Below, one piece after another: positions 11,197 to 21,715 of a stretch of 64,000 nucleotides of DNA. This stretch comes from Cercis canadensis (lineage: Eukaryota; Streptophyta; Magnoliopsida; Fabales; Fabaceae). Every line of letters begins with the position of its first letter. The stretch's first letter is position 1. A model generated the notes under the pieces. The model was not told the origin of the DNA, did not search any database, and saw only the letters and a list, made by a program, of their open reading frames with translations. The translations under genes were made by a program, and so were the position numbers. The stretch is taken from contig QAOA01006449.1 in the NCBI GenBank assembly GCA_003255065.1, positions 186,001-250,000 of the forward strand, read 5' to 3'.

Positions 11197-12591
11197 NAAA
11201 GAGAGAGAGAGAGAGAAAAAAGAGAGCATAGAGAAGGAAACAACATACAGCAAAGAACCAGAAACAACAAGTAGCACCAGAAGACACATAGCAAAAGAAA
11301 GAAACACACAGTAGAACAGAGCACGGAGAAGAGAACTGAAACAAAAAGAAACCAGCAACAGTAGTGCAAAAACAGAGAGTCACTTTCGTAAGATTAAAGT
11401 GAGGTACATCAGTAGCTATTTTTGGTTTTCAGTTTGTCTTAGTTTTGCAGCAATGGAGTTTAAGAGAGAAAGGCAGAACTAAAAAAAAAAAAAAAAGAGC
11501 ACAGAGAAAGCAAGCAGAAGGAGCAGCGGAGAGAAAGCAATAAAATAGTACCAGAAAACAGAGACACAAGGATAGAAAGAGCAGCATAAAGAGAGAGAGA
11601 GAGAGAGAGACGAAAAATAGAGACTCAAGAAAGGAATACAGAGCAGAATAAAGAGACCGGAAGAGCAAGAGCCAAATAGAAAAGGGAGAGCATAGAAAGA
11701 AAAGAAAGAGCAACAATGGCATAGAGCATTACAGAGAGCAGAACATTGAACAAACTCATACATTGAAGAAGAAGAAATCACACATCATAGAGAACACCTC
11801 GCAGGTACAATCAATAAAGATTCTTTTGCTGCATCCTTATATTGTTATTCGTTTTTTAATAAAGCCATTGGTGAGAGGTAAGGCAAGGCAGTGCCACTAG
11901 TGGTGGTGTTTCCTGGAATCAATTTTCAGAGAAGCATTAGAGAGAGAGAAGCAAGGTTTAGAGAGAGAGACAAGCTTAGAGAGATAAACAGACTTTTAGA
12001 GAGAGAAACAAAATTTTAGAGAGAAAGATAAATATATTTAGAGGGATGAAGATAAGAATTTCTGGTTCTGTGTTTTACTTCTATTTCTAATCCCATGCTT
12101 CTTACTTTTTGTTCTTTCTTTTATTTGCTTTCTTTATTAATACAATTCCCATAGCTCTATCTTACTTGTCTACCATTTTTTTTTATTATTATTATTTTAC
12201 TTTTGTTACTTCTATTGTTTTTTGTTTGTAGAGTATTTGGACCTCAACTTCATGTACATATTTTAAGCATTTTATATGCTGATTTGGTCCATTAGTTTAT
12301 TGCAATTTTCCATTTCTATTTGGTTGTAGGTCAATGGTTAGTGTTTTTATTCTATTGTGTATGCTTTATACGTATAAGTTGATGGTCCTATTTACTTTTT
12401 GTTTGTTTTGTTAAACTTTACTTAGTTTGCTTATTCATGGGCCTGAAGTTTGTTTTAACTAATTTTCATTGATTTTGTCTCTTAGGCCATTTATTTCCTA
12501 TGTAGCAGTATGGTTTTGTTTACTGAGTTATTTTGGACAATGAGTTAGTGTGCATTTGATTTTTTTAGTTATTATTTATTTGCTTAATTGG

Positions 12592-12624
<33 letters not shown>

Positions 12625-13472
12625 TTATTAGGCTTTCATTTCTTTTGGGTTATGTTATGTTATGTTATGATATATTATTTATTTTCTTTTCTTTTTATTT
12701 ATTTATTTATTTTTATTGTTATTGTTATTTTTATTTTATTTTATTTTCTTTATTTAAATAGTTTAATTGAAATAAAATTAGGAGTAAAATCACATATCAT
12801 GTATTTTGCATTATTTAGTTAAATCTATGAGAATAATATCCATAAGCCCCTTACTTGTCAAGGGAGGGATAGGAGCAACTTACCCCCATAGGGGTGGCTC
12901 TCCTATCTGCCTGAGGTAAGGATAAGCGCCACTTTGGGAACCGAGAAGCGTGGGAACAAAGTGGAAGGATTATGACGCGATTAGATTCATGTATTGCATA
13001 ATTTGAAAACTTTGAATCTTTTTTTTTTATTTTAGTTTCGAAAAATAAAAAAATAAAAATAAAAATTTCTTTTTGAATCATTGCGAACTACGCGGACTTT
13101 GATCTCTAATTAGGGTACGTAGGCATTCGAGGGTGACGAATCAAGTCTCATTGTGAATAATCACCTATTTTTCTTTTAGGGATAAAATAAATATAATTAT
13201 GCCATAATTTAATTTACACAATTAATTTTAGGTAACCGTCGTTTAGACGGGTGTTATAGGGTGTCTAACACCTTCCCTATACACAATTAGACTCCCGAAC
13301 CCTCTCTGGTTCACAGACATATTTTTTGAATATAAAAGGGGTTTTCCAATTGTTCCCCAATTTTTAATACAATTAGTGGCGACTCCAGAGTTTTCATTTC
13401 GAAAACTAAATCTTTTTTTTTTATTTTTATTTTAGTCATTCGCGTTATAGCGACTCCGGGTACGTTATGACA
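10867..13472 (+). repeat. 3' LTR of the Tat element, 2606 bp
   Basis: Starts TGTAGACACTAATTTC right after the polypurine tract and ends GTTATGACA. The start resembles those of the two other Tat-type LTRs here (37246 on the - strand, 43428 on the + strand). It contains a purine-rich GA section (10940-12060), an AT-rich middle with a (TTA)n run at 12593-12625, and a conserved 3' block (12850-13472) with the Tat-typical gtacgtaggca motif. LTRs carry the promoter and poly(A) signals, but I could not place a TATA box with confidence. Confidence 0.88.
10940..12060 (+). repeat. Strongly purine-biased GA-rich tract inside the LTR
   Basis: More than 1 kb in which the + strand is mostly A and G, with (GA)n runs at 11201-11214, 11590-11610 and 11940-12020, and poly(A) with an N at 11197. 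The long hydrophobic ORFs on the opposite strand are simply its pyrimidine complement. Confidence 0.85.
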
Positions 13473-14330
13473 GCACTAATTCTCCATTACCATCAGCAGC
13501 ATCATTAATGGTTACCTCAAAGTCCTTCAACCAAATGGAAGGTCCAAGCTCTTTGTGGCCTATCAGGAAGAGTGAGGCTTGAACTTGTTTATTTGCATAA
13601 GCTGAATCTCATGTACCTTCATCAAGCTCAATGAGGAAAAGAGCTTGATGAGTTTCAGCTTCTACTGCTTCCTTCCAATCATATGCACCTCCTTCATCAA
13701 ACATCACATCTCTGCTAATAATGACTTTGTTTGTAGAAGAATTGAACAACTTGTAGCCTTGCTTGGTATTATAGACAATGAAGATAGCTTTGTCTCATCT
13801 ATCATCAAGCTTTTTTCTACATGCTTTTGGAACATGCACATATACAAGCAAGCCAAACACCTTCAAATGCTTCACATTTGGCTTGAATCCACTCCAAGCC
13901 TCTTCAGGTGTGATACCTTTTACACTTTTTGTAGGGGATCTATTCAACAGATAAATAGAACATGAGACCGCTTTAGCCCAAAAGTAATTAAACATACCTT
14001 CAGCTTTTAGAAGACTCTTTGTCATGGCCATCATTATTCTATTCTTCCTTTCCGCAATGCCGTTGTGCTTTGATGTATAAGGAACTGTAATTTCATTCTC
14101 AATTCCCTGATCTTCACAGAATATTTTAAACTCACTAGAGTTATATTCATATCCACCATCAGTTTTGAGCATCTTTAAGGGATAGCCATTATGCTTCTCC
14201 ACAAGTGCCTTAAACTGCTTAAACTTATCAAACACCTTAGACTTCTTTTGCAAAAAATACACCTATATTTTTATGCTTAATCATCAATAAATGTCAAAAA
14301 ATAACGGCTTTTCCAAAAGAGAGAATATTC
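13473..14330 (-). pseudogene. Copia integrase and pre-RT linker
   Basis: Copia-type integrase. The open part 14262-13795 contains KTDGGYEY (second catalytic Asp) and NGIAERKNR (catalytic Glu), followed by the copia-typical LLNRSPTKS and EAWSG stretches. The first Asp lies near 14285 in another frame, behind a frameshift and stop. After 13795, in a further frame, comes the linker with VMFDEGGAYDW, seen before the RT in Tnt1-like elements. It ends at the Tat junction. Confidence 0.88.
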
Positions 14331-14526
14331 ACCAAACCACAAATGTCAAAGTGCACCAATTCTAATGGCTTTGAACCATGCCAAATTTTTTGACCAGTAA
14401 AAGGTTTCCTATGTTATTTACTAATAATATAGCCTTCACAAAAATTTTCAGGGTAATTAATCATACGTAAGCTTTTTACCATATTAGATTTAAACTTCTA
14501 AAATTCAAGTGCCCAAATATGAGATG

Positions 14527-14960
14527 TCACAACCAATTGTCATCTTTCATAATAGCAGTAAAGCATTGATAAACACCACTTTTAATTTCTACTCGAAACA
14601 TTCTATTCTTAGATAAAGGACCTTTTAGAACGAATGTGCCTTTATTATCAAATATAGAAATCAGGTTGTTCTGCAATCTCATGTCATACCCCTTTCTAAG
14701 AAGTTGGCCCAAGCTAAGCAAATTGTTCTTCATTTTAGGATAATAAAACGCATAAGATATGTAGGCTTGACTCCCATCTTTCAATTGAATGAGAATCCTC
14801 CTTTTCCCAACTACTGGCACTCAGTTATTATTTGCAAATTTGACTTTGGAGCACGTTTTCTCATCTAAATCAACAAAGAGATATTTTCTCCTGGTCATGT
14901 GATTTGTGCATCCAGAATCAAGGTACCAAATGTTGCCTTCAGCCTCTTCTAAATTTGAAC
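14527..14960 (-). pseudogene. Copia protease and pre-integrase region
   Basis: The protease active site reads WYLDSGCTNHM (about 14935-14900), the standard copia DSG motif. After a stop at 14820 the frame resumes with the GAG-pre-integrase region (NNLLSLGQL, about 14730). About 200 bp of frameshifted sequence (14330-14526) separates this from the integrase. Confidence 0.88.
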
Positions 14961-15955
14961 CAACCATTAACAGTGCATGATCTACATCATCATCTTCTTT
15001 GGCAAATTGTGCCTCTTCTTCATGATGATTGGTTTTCTTTGATTTGCACTCATTTGAGTAAAAATTCATATTTGTGGTATTCATAACACTGTATATTGGA
15101 TTTATCATACATTCATCTTCTTCTACCTTAACCACGTCCTTTCTGCGAACCCCTCCAATTAGAGTGATTGGTCTCACCTTTTTCATTATCAGGATTGGAT
15201 TTGTTCCTGCCACCACGTCCACCATAGTGACCCGTTGGCCTCTGCCACAACCTCTACTACTCCTATTAGTTTCTTCAGCATTTTTGTCATCTTTGGTGGA
15301 TATTTGGCTTTGGAAAGCCTTCTCTACTTGCTTCTCAAAAGTCTTCTCATTCACCATTTGCTCAAGAGCTTCAACATAGCCTTGCAACTCATCAACTGTC
15401 ATCTCTGAGGACTTCTGTAGATTCCAAAAGCACAATAACAATGCTCTAGAAATGCTTTGTCAAAGTTTGCAAAATTTTGTCAACAATGTTCTTCTCTTCT
15501 AACTTATCTCCATTAGTCCTTATTTGATTCACCAAAACAAGGACTCGAGAGGTGTTGTCATCAACCACTTCATTATTCTCTATTTGTAAGAGTTCAAATT
15601 GACAACTCAAAATTTTAAGTCTTACCCGTTTCACCTTTTCAGCTCCTCTATAGGAACGTTCAAGTATGTCTCATGCCTCCTTCATGGTGGTTGCACCTTG
15701 AATCTTCTCAAACACAACAACATATATGCTTTGGTGGATGAAGAATAATGCCTTTTGGTCCTTCTTCTTATTTTTACGATGAGTTTGGCGTTGGGCTTCG
15801 GTTGGATTTGCTGCTAACTCTGCAACACCGTTTTCCACCACCTCCAAGATCTCTTGGCAGCCAAACTGCACCTTCATTAGAATACTCCACCGATCATAAT
15901 TTTTCCCATCTAATACGAGACAATTTGGTTGAAATGAATCATTGAGTGTTGCCAT
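14960..15955 (-). pseudogene. Copia gag
   Basis: The likely start is the ATG at 15955 (MATLNDSF), 7 bp after the primer-binding site. The UBN2/DUF4219-like N-terminus reads LVLDGKNYDRWSILM, typical of copia Gag. Stops at 15671 and 15446 and at least one frameshift split it into three pieces. The C-terminal part (15441-14960) is Arg/Gly-rich and joins the protease in frame. The zinc-knuckle Cys residues are not clearly preserved. Confidence 0.85.
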
Positions 15956-15961
15956 GGTATA

Positions 15962-15973
15962 GCTTTGATACCA
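15962..15973 (-). other. Primer-binding site of the copia element
   Basis: On the - strand it reads TGGTATCAAAGC, one base from the initiator-Met-tRNA site TGGTATCAGAGC used by most plant copia elements. It lies 4 bp inside the LTR end. Confidence 0.85.
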
Positions 15974-15977
15974 GTTC

Positions 15978-16288
15978 TGTTGGAGCAAACCATTATAAGA
16001 CCAGAGAAATAATGAAAGTAGAACAATGATGAAGAAAGAAATAGTTTACTGAATGAATATTGTATTTTTGAATGAGTGAATAATGCTTCACAATCACCTA
16101 TTTATACTAGTAGGATTACATCATGATAAGAATAAAACCCTTAATGATAAAGATAAAACTTGACTAAAAGATAAGATAAACTATGAGAGATAAACTCAAT
16201 CCTAATGATAAACTATTTATCATAACAAAGATAAAATCCTAATCTAAATCAATCTCTAATCAACATATAATCTAGATTAACATCAACA
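15978..16288 (-). repeat. 5' LTR of the copia element, 311 bp
   Basis: On the - strand it begins TGTTGATG and ends CCAACA, with the expected inverted TGTTG/CAACA ends. A TATA box (TATAAATAG on the - strand) sits at 16106-16098, typical for the promoter of small copia LTRs. The flanking 5 bp on the right is ATGAC. Confidence 0.85.
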
Positions 16289-16323
16289 ATGACCAAAACA
16301 AAAGAATTAACTCATTCTCTTTT

Positions 16324-16810
16324 AGGAAAAGTTTATTTTACCCCCTTCAACTTAGGGTCAATTACATTTTATCCCCAAAACTTTAAAACGTTACAATGGA
16401 CCTCCATTAACTTTCAAATGTGTGGAAAACTCCCAATCGTATACAAGTGTCCAAAAATAGACGAAAAACACCACATGCAATGCACATGATATCTTTAACA
16501 ACCAAATCCATTCAAAAATTTCAGAATTAACACACTTAATTTCAGGGATTTTGGGGTTAATGAGAGATTTTAGAGTTAACAACACTTAATTGTTGGGAAT
16601 TTGGATGTTAATGAGAGGGATTTTGGGGTTAATAAGCGTCATGTGCTTCACACGTTTTGTTTTTTGTCAAATTTTGGATAGCTGTCCACAAAAAAAATGA
16701 GTTTTCCACACATTTTGATAGTTAATGGGGGTCTCTTGTAATGTTTTGAAATTTTAGGGATAAAGTGCAATTGATCCTAAGTTGAAGTGGGGTAAATTAG
16801 ACTTTTTCCT
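16324..16810. mobile_element. MITE-like element with long terminal inverted repeats
   Basis: The left end (aggaaaagtttattttaccc) and the right end read in reverse (aggaaaaagtctaatttacc) match imperfectly over about 110 bp, to tgtgtggaaaactc. The inner 270 bp has no coding frame. Long inverted repeats suggest a Mutator-like non-autonomous element. The target duplication is unclear because both flanks are T-rich. Confidence 0.75.
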
Positions 16811-17895
16811 TCTTTTTTCCTAATCCAAGATTGACAAGTTATAAATCCCTTGAAGATTTTGTTTTTCATAAACAGTGACACATATAAAAAAAATTCATTA
16901 GCTAGGGCAAAATATATCTAAAAGAATAAATATTAAAATATTTATATTAATATTTAGAAATATGATATTATATTTTAGTAATAAAAAATTATATATTTTT
17001 AAATTAATTTAAAAATATAATAGCTAAGAAAAATAAAATTATTTTACTTATTGTGTAAAAATTTAAAGATTTTAAGATCTTTACAAAAATATAAATCAAC
17101 TCTATTAAATATACTACATAGATATAATTCTAATTTTCTAATTTCTTAAATAAACAAAAAATAAAGAACAATTAAAAATAAATTGTCATATTCATGTAAA
17201 CTACAAAATTTAATATAAAGAAAAAAATGAGTTTAGCATTTTCACTAAAATTTGCATGTAAAAGAGAAAAAAAAAATTTTAAAAATGATAAGATAAAATA
17301 AAAAAAATAAATAATTGAGAGTTTCAAGAAAGCATTTTTTTTTTAAAGGAAGTAGGTTCCCAAAAAGTAAAAAATAAATTTTTTTTTCTTACTTATGACT
17401 AAAAAATTATTATTTTTCTCTCTTTTAACTTGATATATGAATGAGCTTTACTTTAAAATGTTGCCACAATAATGTAGTAATGAGATCGTGTGGGCAAGAG
17501 AAATATTTAGGGGGAAAAATTAATGGAAATAGTAGAAAAAATGAAGATTATTATATATCATGAAATATAATTTTTTTCTTTAACTGTGGATCCATTCCTG
17601 TTTATAAAATGGGTTACATCAATCATGTAATCCATTTTATAAGCTTAAAAATTTATATTTTTGATGTAACAATAATTAAATGACTTATGGCCAAGTACTA
17701 AAATATTTATTAAGATTTATAAATTTTGTATTCAAATATAAAATTATAACTAAAAATAAAAAAAAATTATATTATAGCCACTTTCAGCACAAGAAAAAAA
17801 AACGGGGAAAGGGAGGGCGGGGGAAGAAGAGAGAGAGAGAGAGCACCCCGGGTTCAAAATACACGATTGCCTTTTAAGTAGGAGGAATCGTGTAC
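16811..17895. other. AT-rich intergenic DNA
   Basis: No coding frame of note. It is very AT-rich to about 17760, then holds a purine-rich (GA)n run at 17825-17845. A strong short hairpin lies at 17602-17642. The rest shows nothing I recognise. Confidence 0.6.
17602..17642. other. Near-perfect hairpin
   Basis: Arms 17602-17619 and 17625-17642 pair at 17 of 18 positions, the exception being a G-T, around a 5 bp loop. About 620 bp upstream of the E2 gene's start codon. It may be a tiny transposon relic or an RNA hairpin. Confidence 0.7.
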
Positions 17896-17906
17896 TAGCC
17901 GTTGTG
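17896..17906 (-). promoter_or_regulatory. Candidate MSA (M-phase specific activator) element
   Basis: On the - strand it reads CACAACGGCTA, 10 of 11 positions of the plant MSA consensus YCYAACGGYYA, which binds three-repeat MYB factors. It lies 354 bp upstream of the E2 start codon. UBC19/UBC20-type E2 genes are known to be expressed in dividing cells, so the site makes sense. Function is inferred. Confidence 0.4.
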
Positions 17907-18259
17907 AGTAGGGCACAAATTGGAATCATCTTTTCCCGTCCTTGCAACGTTCAAATTATTCGAAATCCGTGACTGCTGAGCCAAACTCTCCTCGACCGAC
18001 GTCGTTTCACGCCCCGCACAACGTTTTAAATCAAATCCTAATCAAACCCTTCTTCACAAATCCTGCAATTTTTATCTTCTGAACTTCCCGTTTCTCAATT
18101 TCGCTCGCAGAAAGAGGAAGATAAAAGAAGCTCTGTTCCAGTTTTACCTCTCTTCTCCGTTCCGAAGAAGCCGATTTTGAGTTCTACCCTCTCTCTAATT
18201 TGCGCTTAATTTATCAAATCTCATTCAATTGGGGTCGAAAAATACTATAATATCATATT

Positions 18260-19967
18260 ATGGCTACCATTAATGGGCAAACCGAAGCTTCTCAAGGCAA
18301 CATTGCTCCAGCCACTGTTGCTCCGGCGAAGCAGTCTCTCCCACCGGCAAAGACCGTTGATTCTCAGTCTGTTCTCAGAAGGTTTCCGATTATTCTTACT
18401 TATCGATTCGTTCTTATATATGGGTTTTTCTTCTTTTTTTTTTTTCATGTTTTCCTTCCCACTCCTTTTTTTTTTTTTTTTTTTTTTTTGTTCTCCAACA
18501 TGCTAATCTTGATGAAATATTTGGTGTATTTTTCCCATCTGAGTATTGCAATCAATAATTTTAATTATTTGTTTGCATACGACTTTCGGTGTTGCCCAAG
18601 ATAAAAAAGTTATCCTAGAAGAAAGCTAATCGTGATCCTAGGATTTGGGCTTTTCGGAACTGTTCGATTTGAGCGTTGATTGTGGTTCTGTTTCCCTTTT
18701 CTTTACTATTTTCCTTATGGGTTCCTTTGCCCCTGCTTTCCCCGTGGTAAGGGAGAGGGTTTAGTTGGACTTAGTTTCTTTCCCAGTACATGTTGACTAG
18801 TTATGTAATGTTTTCCTTGATTAGGCTATTTTTTTTTTCTTTTAAATTTTCTTACAATTGAACGTTCTTTGTGCTTATTGTTTCTCTAATTCCTTGTTTC
18901 TTCTGGTTATTGGTTATATCAAGCAGGTTACAGTCTGAATTGATGACTTTGATGGTAAGAAGTCCATATCCTACTTTTTTTTTTTTTCATGACTAGGATT
19001 TGTTTGTTTGGCTGCTAGAAGGAATTGAAAACTTACACACACAGGACCCCCAAAAAGACAAAAGTGCAGGAACCCCGAAGGAAAAAAAATATTTTTATCT
19101 TCTATTTTCTGCAAGGAAATTTCTTTGGACCTAATTTTTACTCTTTTTCTGGCAATGCAGTGAGGCAATTTTGAATTTTCCTCTATTTTTTAGACAGCCA
19201 AACAACAAGGTTGTATGGTTCATTTGGAAAACATACTTATGTTTCTTGTTCTGTGATTTTTATTTCAGATGAGTGGAGATTCTGGTATATCTGCGTTCCC
19301 TGAGGAGGACAACATATTCTGCTGGAAAGGAACAATAATTGGAAGCAAAGATACCGTCTTCGAAGGAACAGAGTACAAGTTATCACTTTCCTTTCCAAAT
19401 GATTACCCATTTAAACCTCCAAAAGTCAAGTTTGAAACAACCTGCTTCCATCCTAATGTAGATCTCCATGGAAATATATGCTTGGACATTCTTCAGGTAA
19501 TCTGAAATGGCATGACACTTGGAACAGATTGATTTATAATTTTACCCGTTGCATAATGATTTTCTTTTGTCCTCTTTGCCTATAGGATAAATGGTCTTCT
19601 GCTTATGATGCGAGAACAATTCTGCTATCTATTCAAAGTCTGCTTGGAGGTAAACTTAAAATGCAAAACTGATTTTTTTATAAAATGCTGCTTGAGACAT
19701 CTGATGGCCCTTACATTTCTTTTCTTTCTTCTGTTTTCATAAATAGAGCCAAACATAAGTTCGCCGCTAAATACGCAAGCAGCACAGCTTTGGAGCAATC
19801 AAGAAGGTAATAATTGTTCATACCTCTTTGCTATATAAGTGGTGAGGATTTTGTACATTTTTGTCTTGTTTATAAATGGTAAGTGACTGAAGGCATTTTT
19901 GCTGTGTTTTACAGAATACAGGAAGATGGTGGAGAAGTTATACAAACCTCCAAGTGCTTGTGCTTAG
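18260..19967 (+). CDS. UBC19: Ubiquitin-conjugating enzyme E2, UBC19/UBC20 (UBE2C) type
   Basis: Carries ubiquitin as a thioester and, in this family, works with the anaphase-promoting complex to mark cyclins for destruction. I derive six exons with GT-AG introns: 18260-18381, 18927-18954, 19269-19496, 19586-19649, 19747-19806 and 19915-19967. Together they are 555 nt, encoding 184 residues, without a stop. Residues 1-35 form the Ala/Pro/Gln-rich N-terminal extension typical of E2-C. The UBC fold follows, with [10 protein letters not shown] (92-101), HPN (111-113) and the catalytic Cys121 in NICLDIL. The start is the first ATG after a pyrimidine-rich leader. Length and exon pattern look normal and nothing is broken. 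Whether it matches UBC19 or UBC20 best cannot be decided from the sequence alone. Confidence 0.95.
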
Positions 19968-20200
19968 GGTCTTGAAGTTTATCAGTGTAGTTGGACAAGG
20001 CTCTTCTCTGTCTACTTTGGGGAAGGGATGAACCCAGGTTTTCTTTTTAGGGTGTTCCATTCTTTCTTTTATCTTACTGGTGTAACTCTATAAATCACCG
20101 GCCTTATTTGTTCTTATTATCACTGCTTGTTTCATTTGTTGAACTGAAGCTCAAATCTATTAGATTACTTTTCTCTCTGGAGAAATTCTTATATCCCTCC

Positions 20201-20206
20201 AATAAA
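20201..20206 (+). terminator. Candidate poly(A) signal of the E2 gene
   Basis: AATAAA 234 bp after the stop codon, in a T-rich 3' region. Plant signals are loose, so this is only a candidate. Confidence 0.35.
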
Positions 20207-20340
20207 ATTTGGACATATCAGATTTGTCAGCTTATATCATTAAAACAAAACTTCTAATCCATAAATGGCTATTGAATAACTATGGTTAACTAACATACAA
20301 TTATGAAAATAGGTAACCACATGAAAGTAATGGCTATTGA

Positions 20341-20895
20341 GCAATAAGAGATCAAAATTGAAAAGGAAAAGTTGAAATAAAACTCCGTCTAGAACGGTTT
20401 ATTTTTCTCATGAAGCTAATGCCTCACAAGGTTGAGATGGTAATCGGACGAAGTTCCAAAATCGCCATGATATATTTCTTCCGGCAGTCCTGTTTTTATT
20501 TCTTGTAATTTCTGGTTATCCCCAGTGAGATGAAGCCATTCTTCTGAAGTTCCCTGCCTGTAGACTTTGCTAAGACTGTTTTTTCTATGAGGCTCCCTTT
20601 GTTTCCATAAAAGATCAAAATTGAGCAATAAGAGATCAAAATTGAAAAGGAAAAGTTGAAATAAAACTCCGTCTAGAACGGTTTATTTTTCTCATGAAGC
20701 TAATGCCTCACAAGGTTGAGATAGTAATCGGACGAAGTTCCAAAATCGCCATGATATTACTTCCGGCAGTCCTGTTTTTATTTCTTGTAATTTCTGGTTA
20801 TCCCCAGTGAGATGAAGCCATTCTTCTGAAGTTCCCTGCCAGTAGACTTTGCTAAGACTGTATTTTCTATGAGGCTCCCTTTGTTTCCATAAAAA
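20341..20895. repeat. Tandem duplication, 284 bp period
   Basis: 20341-20624 is repeated as 20625-20895 with only a handful of changes, starting gcaataagagatcaaaattg in both. High identity means a recent duplication. The first copy holds an ORF on the - strand, and a 2 bp deletion near 20757 breaks it in the second. Confidence 0.9.
20416..20628 (-). pseudogene. Unrecognised ORF fragment in the duplicated segment
   Basis: 70 codons on the - strand, mixed and hydrophilic, with a protein-like composition unlike the surrounding AT-rich DNA (stretches such as EEWLHLTGDNQKLQEI and GDFGTSSDYHL). I do not recognise the family. No promoter or partner exon is visible. The second copy carries the same frame up to the 2 bp deletion. 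It may be a last exon left from a lost gene; a chance ORF is possible. Confidence 0.3.
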
Positions 20896-21470
20896 TGGTT
20901 TCTATAGAAAATATTTTGGCCTAAATATTTTTAGTTCTTAAGTTAAAAAATTTTCTTTAAAAATTATTTCTATCAAAACAAACTAAGCCTAAAAAATCAA
21001 TAAACAACTTCAAATTAAAAAATTTATTATATTCAAAAGTGCTCATTGGCATTGCACAAGTCTGGTTTTAATATCATGACAAGGACAGATGCCATTTCTA
21101 TGAAACATGTGCTTCCCTGAAGCCTTTTTTGTACTGCAATGTTATTTTTTGCCTTGTAGAGGACACTTTATTACATATATAACACGAAGACATGTTATTT
21201 ATTCACCATATAATTAAAACGCAGCCAGGGATGAGAAGACAAGGCGAACCTGACTTCACATAATAATAATAATATAAATAAATAAAAATAAAAAGCAAGC
21301 ACATGTACCTGTTAGAATAATTACAATTAGTGACTATAGCACAATTTACATGTTATTCTTATGAGTTGAATTTTTTTATTGAATGCCATAAAACTTGGAT
21401 GTATGAGAGAAACTAGTACTGGGCCCCGCGTGATGTGCGGCCGGGCACTACGGTGAGGGGCAACTTAGAA
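20896..21470. other. Intergenic DNA, AT-rich with one GC-rich patch
   Basis: Mostly AT-rich without coding potential. A GC-rich patch at 21420-21460 (gggccccgcgtgatgtgcgg) stands out. It could be an edge of an unclassified transposon, but I found no matching end. Confidence 0.45.
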
Positions 21471-21474
21471 TAGG

Positions 21475-21715
21475 AAATCCTATTGCATTACTTGTTGGGG
21501 TTGCTTTAGTGGTTATCTAAATTATAGTCCTATTAGAATTTTTGGAAACTTATCCACATGGTGTAATCCCACCCTTTTTCCAAGTGCCATAGAAAATGCT
21601 ATTCAATCACCCGTTGGGGTTGGTTTATTGGTTATCCAAATTATAATCCTATTAAAACTTTAGGAAACTTGTACCCATGGTCTAACTCCAATCTTTTTCC
21701 TAGTGCTATAGGTTA
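21475..21715. repeat. Diverged tandem repeat, two units of about 119 bp
   Basis: The block gttggggttg, ggttatc, aaattata, cctatta, ggaaactt, catggt occurs at about 21494-21600 and again at 21613-21715, with clear divergence. Confidence 0.75.

Larger units (their letters stand above)
1..13472 (+). mobile_element. Tat/Ogre-lineage Ty3/gypsy retrotransposon, degenerate, 5' end outside the window
   Basis: Order on the + strand is ORF1, gag, protease, G-patch, intron, reverse transcriptase, RNase H, a second RNase H, integrase, a 1.7 kb non-coding 3' region, polypurine tract and LTR. Seen: a YVDD active site, an HHCC zinc finger and DDE integrase, and an NMAEYEA-type second RNase H before the integrase. 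A dual RNase H, an ORF upstream of gag and an intron between protease and RT are known marks of the Tat/Ogre lineage. Most lesions are nonsense transitions, with a few frameshifts. The 5' LTR and primer-binding site lie left of base 1. The element appears to have inserted into the copia element that starts at 13473. Confidence 0.92.
13473..16288 (-). mobile_element. Ty1/copia retrotransposon, 5' half, interrupted by the Tat element
   Basis: Read on the - strand: 5' LTR (16288-15978), primer-binding site matching initiator Met tRNA, gag, protease, integrase, and the start of the linker before RT. It stops at 13473 exactly where the Tat LTR ends. The RT, RNase H and 3' LTR are missing and would be expected left of the Tat element's 5' LTR, outside the window. 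Confidence 0.88.

Noticed and set aside
10881-11781. Hydrophobic Phe/Leu/Ser-rich ORFs on the - strand
   Set aside because: They are the complement of the GA-rich tract in the Tat LTR and include a poly(T) run with an N.
18260-18604. Single-exon 114-codon ORF at the E2 start
   Set aside because: It reads through the exon 1 donor into a T-rich intron; the spliced six-exon model gives a full E2.
21420-21460. GC-rich patch as a Helitron end
   Set aside because: No matching 5' TC or 3' hairpin-CTRR pair was found.
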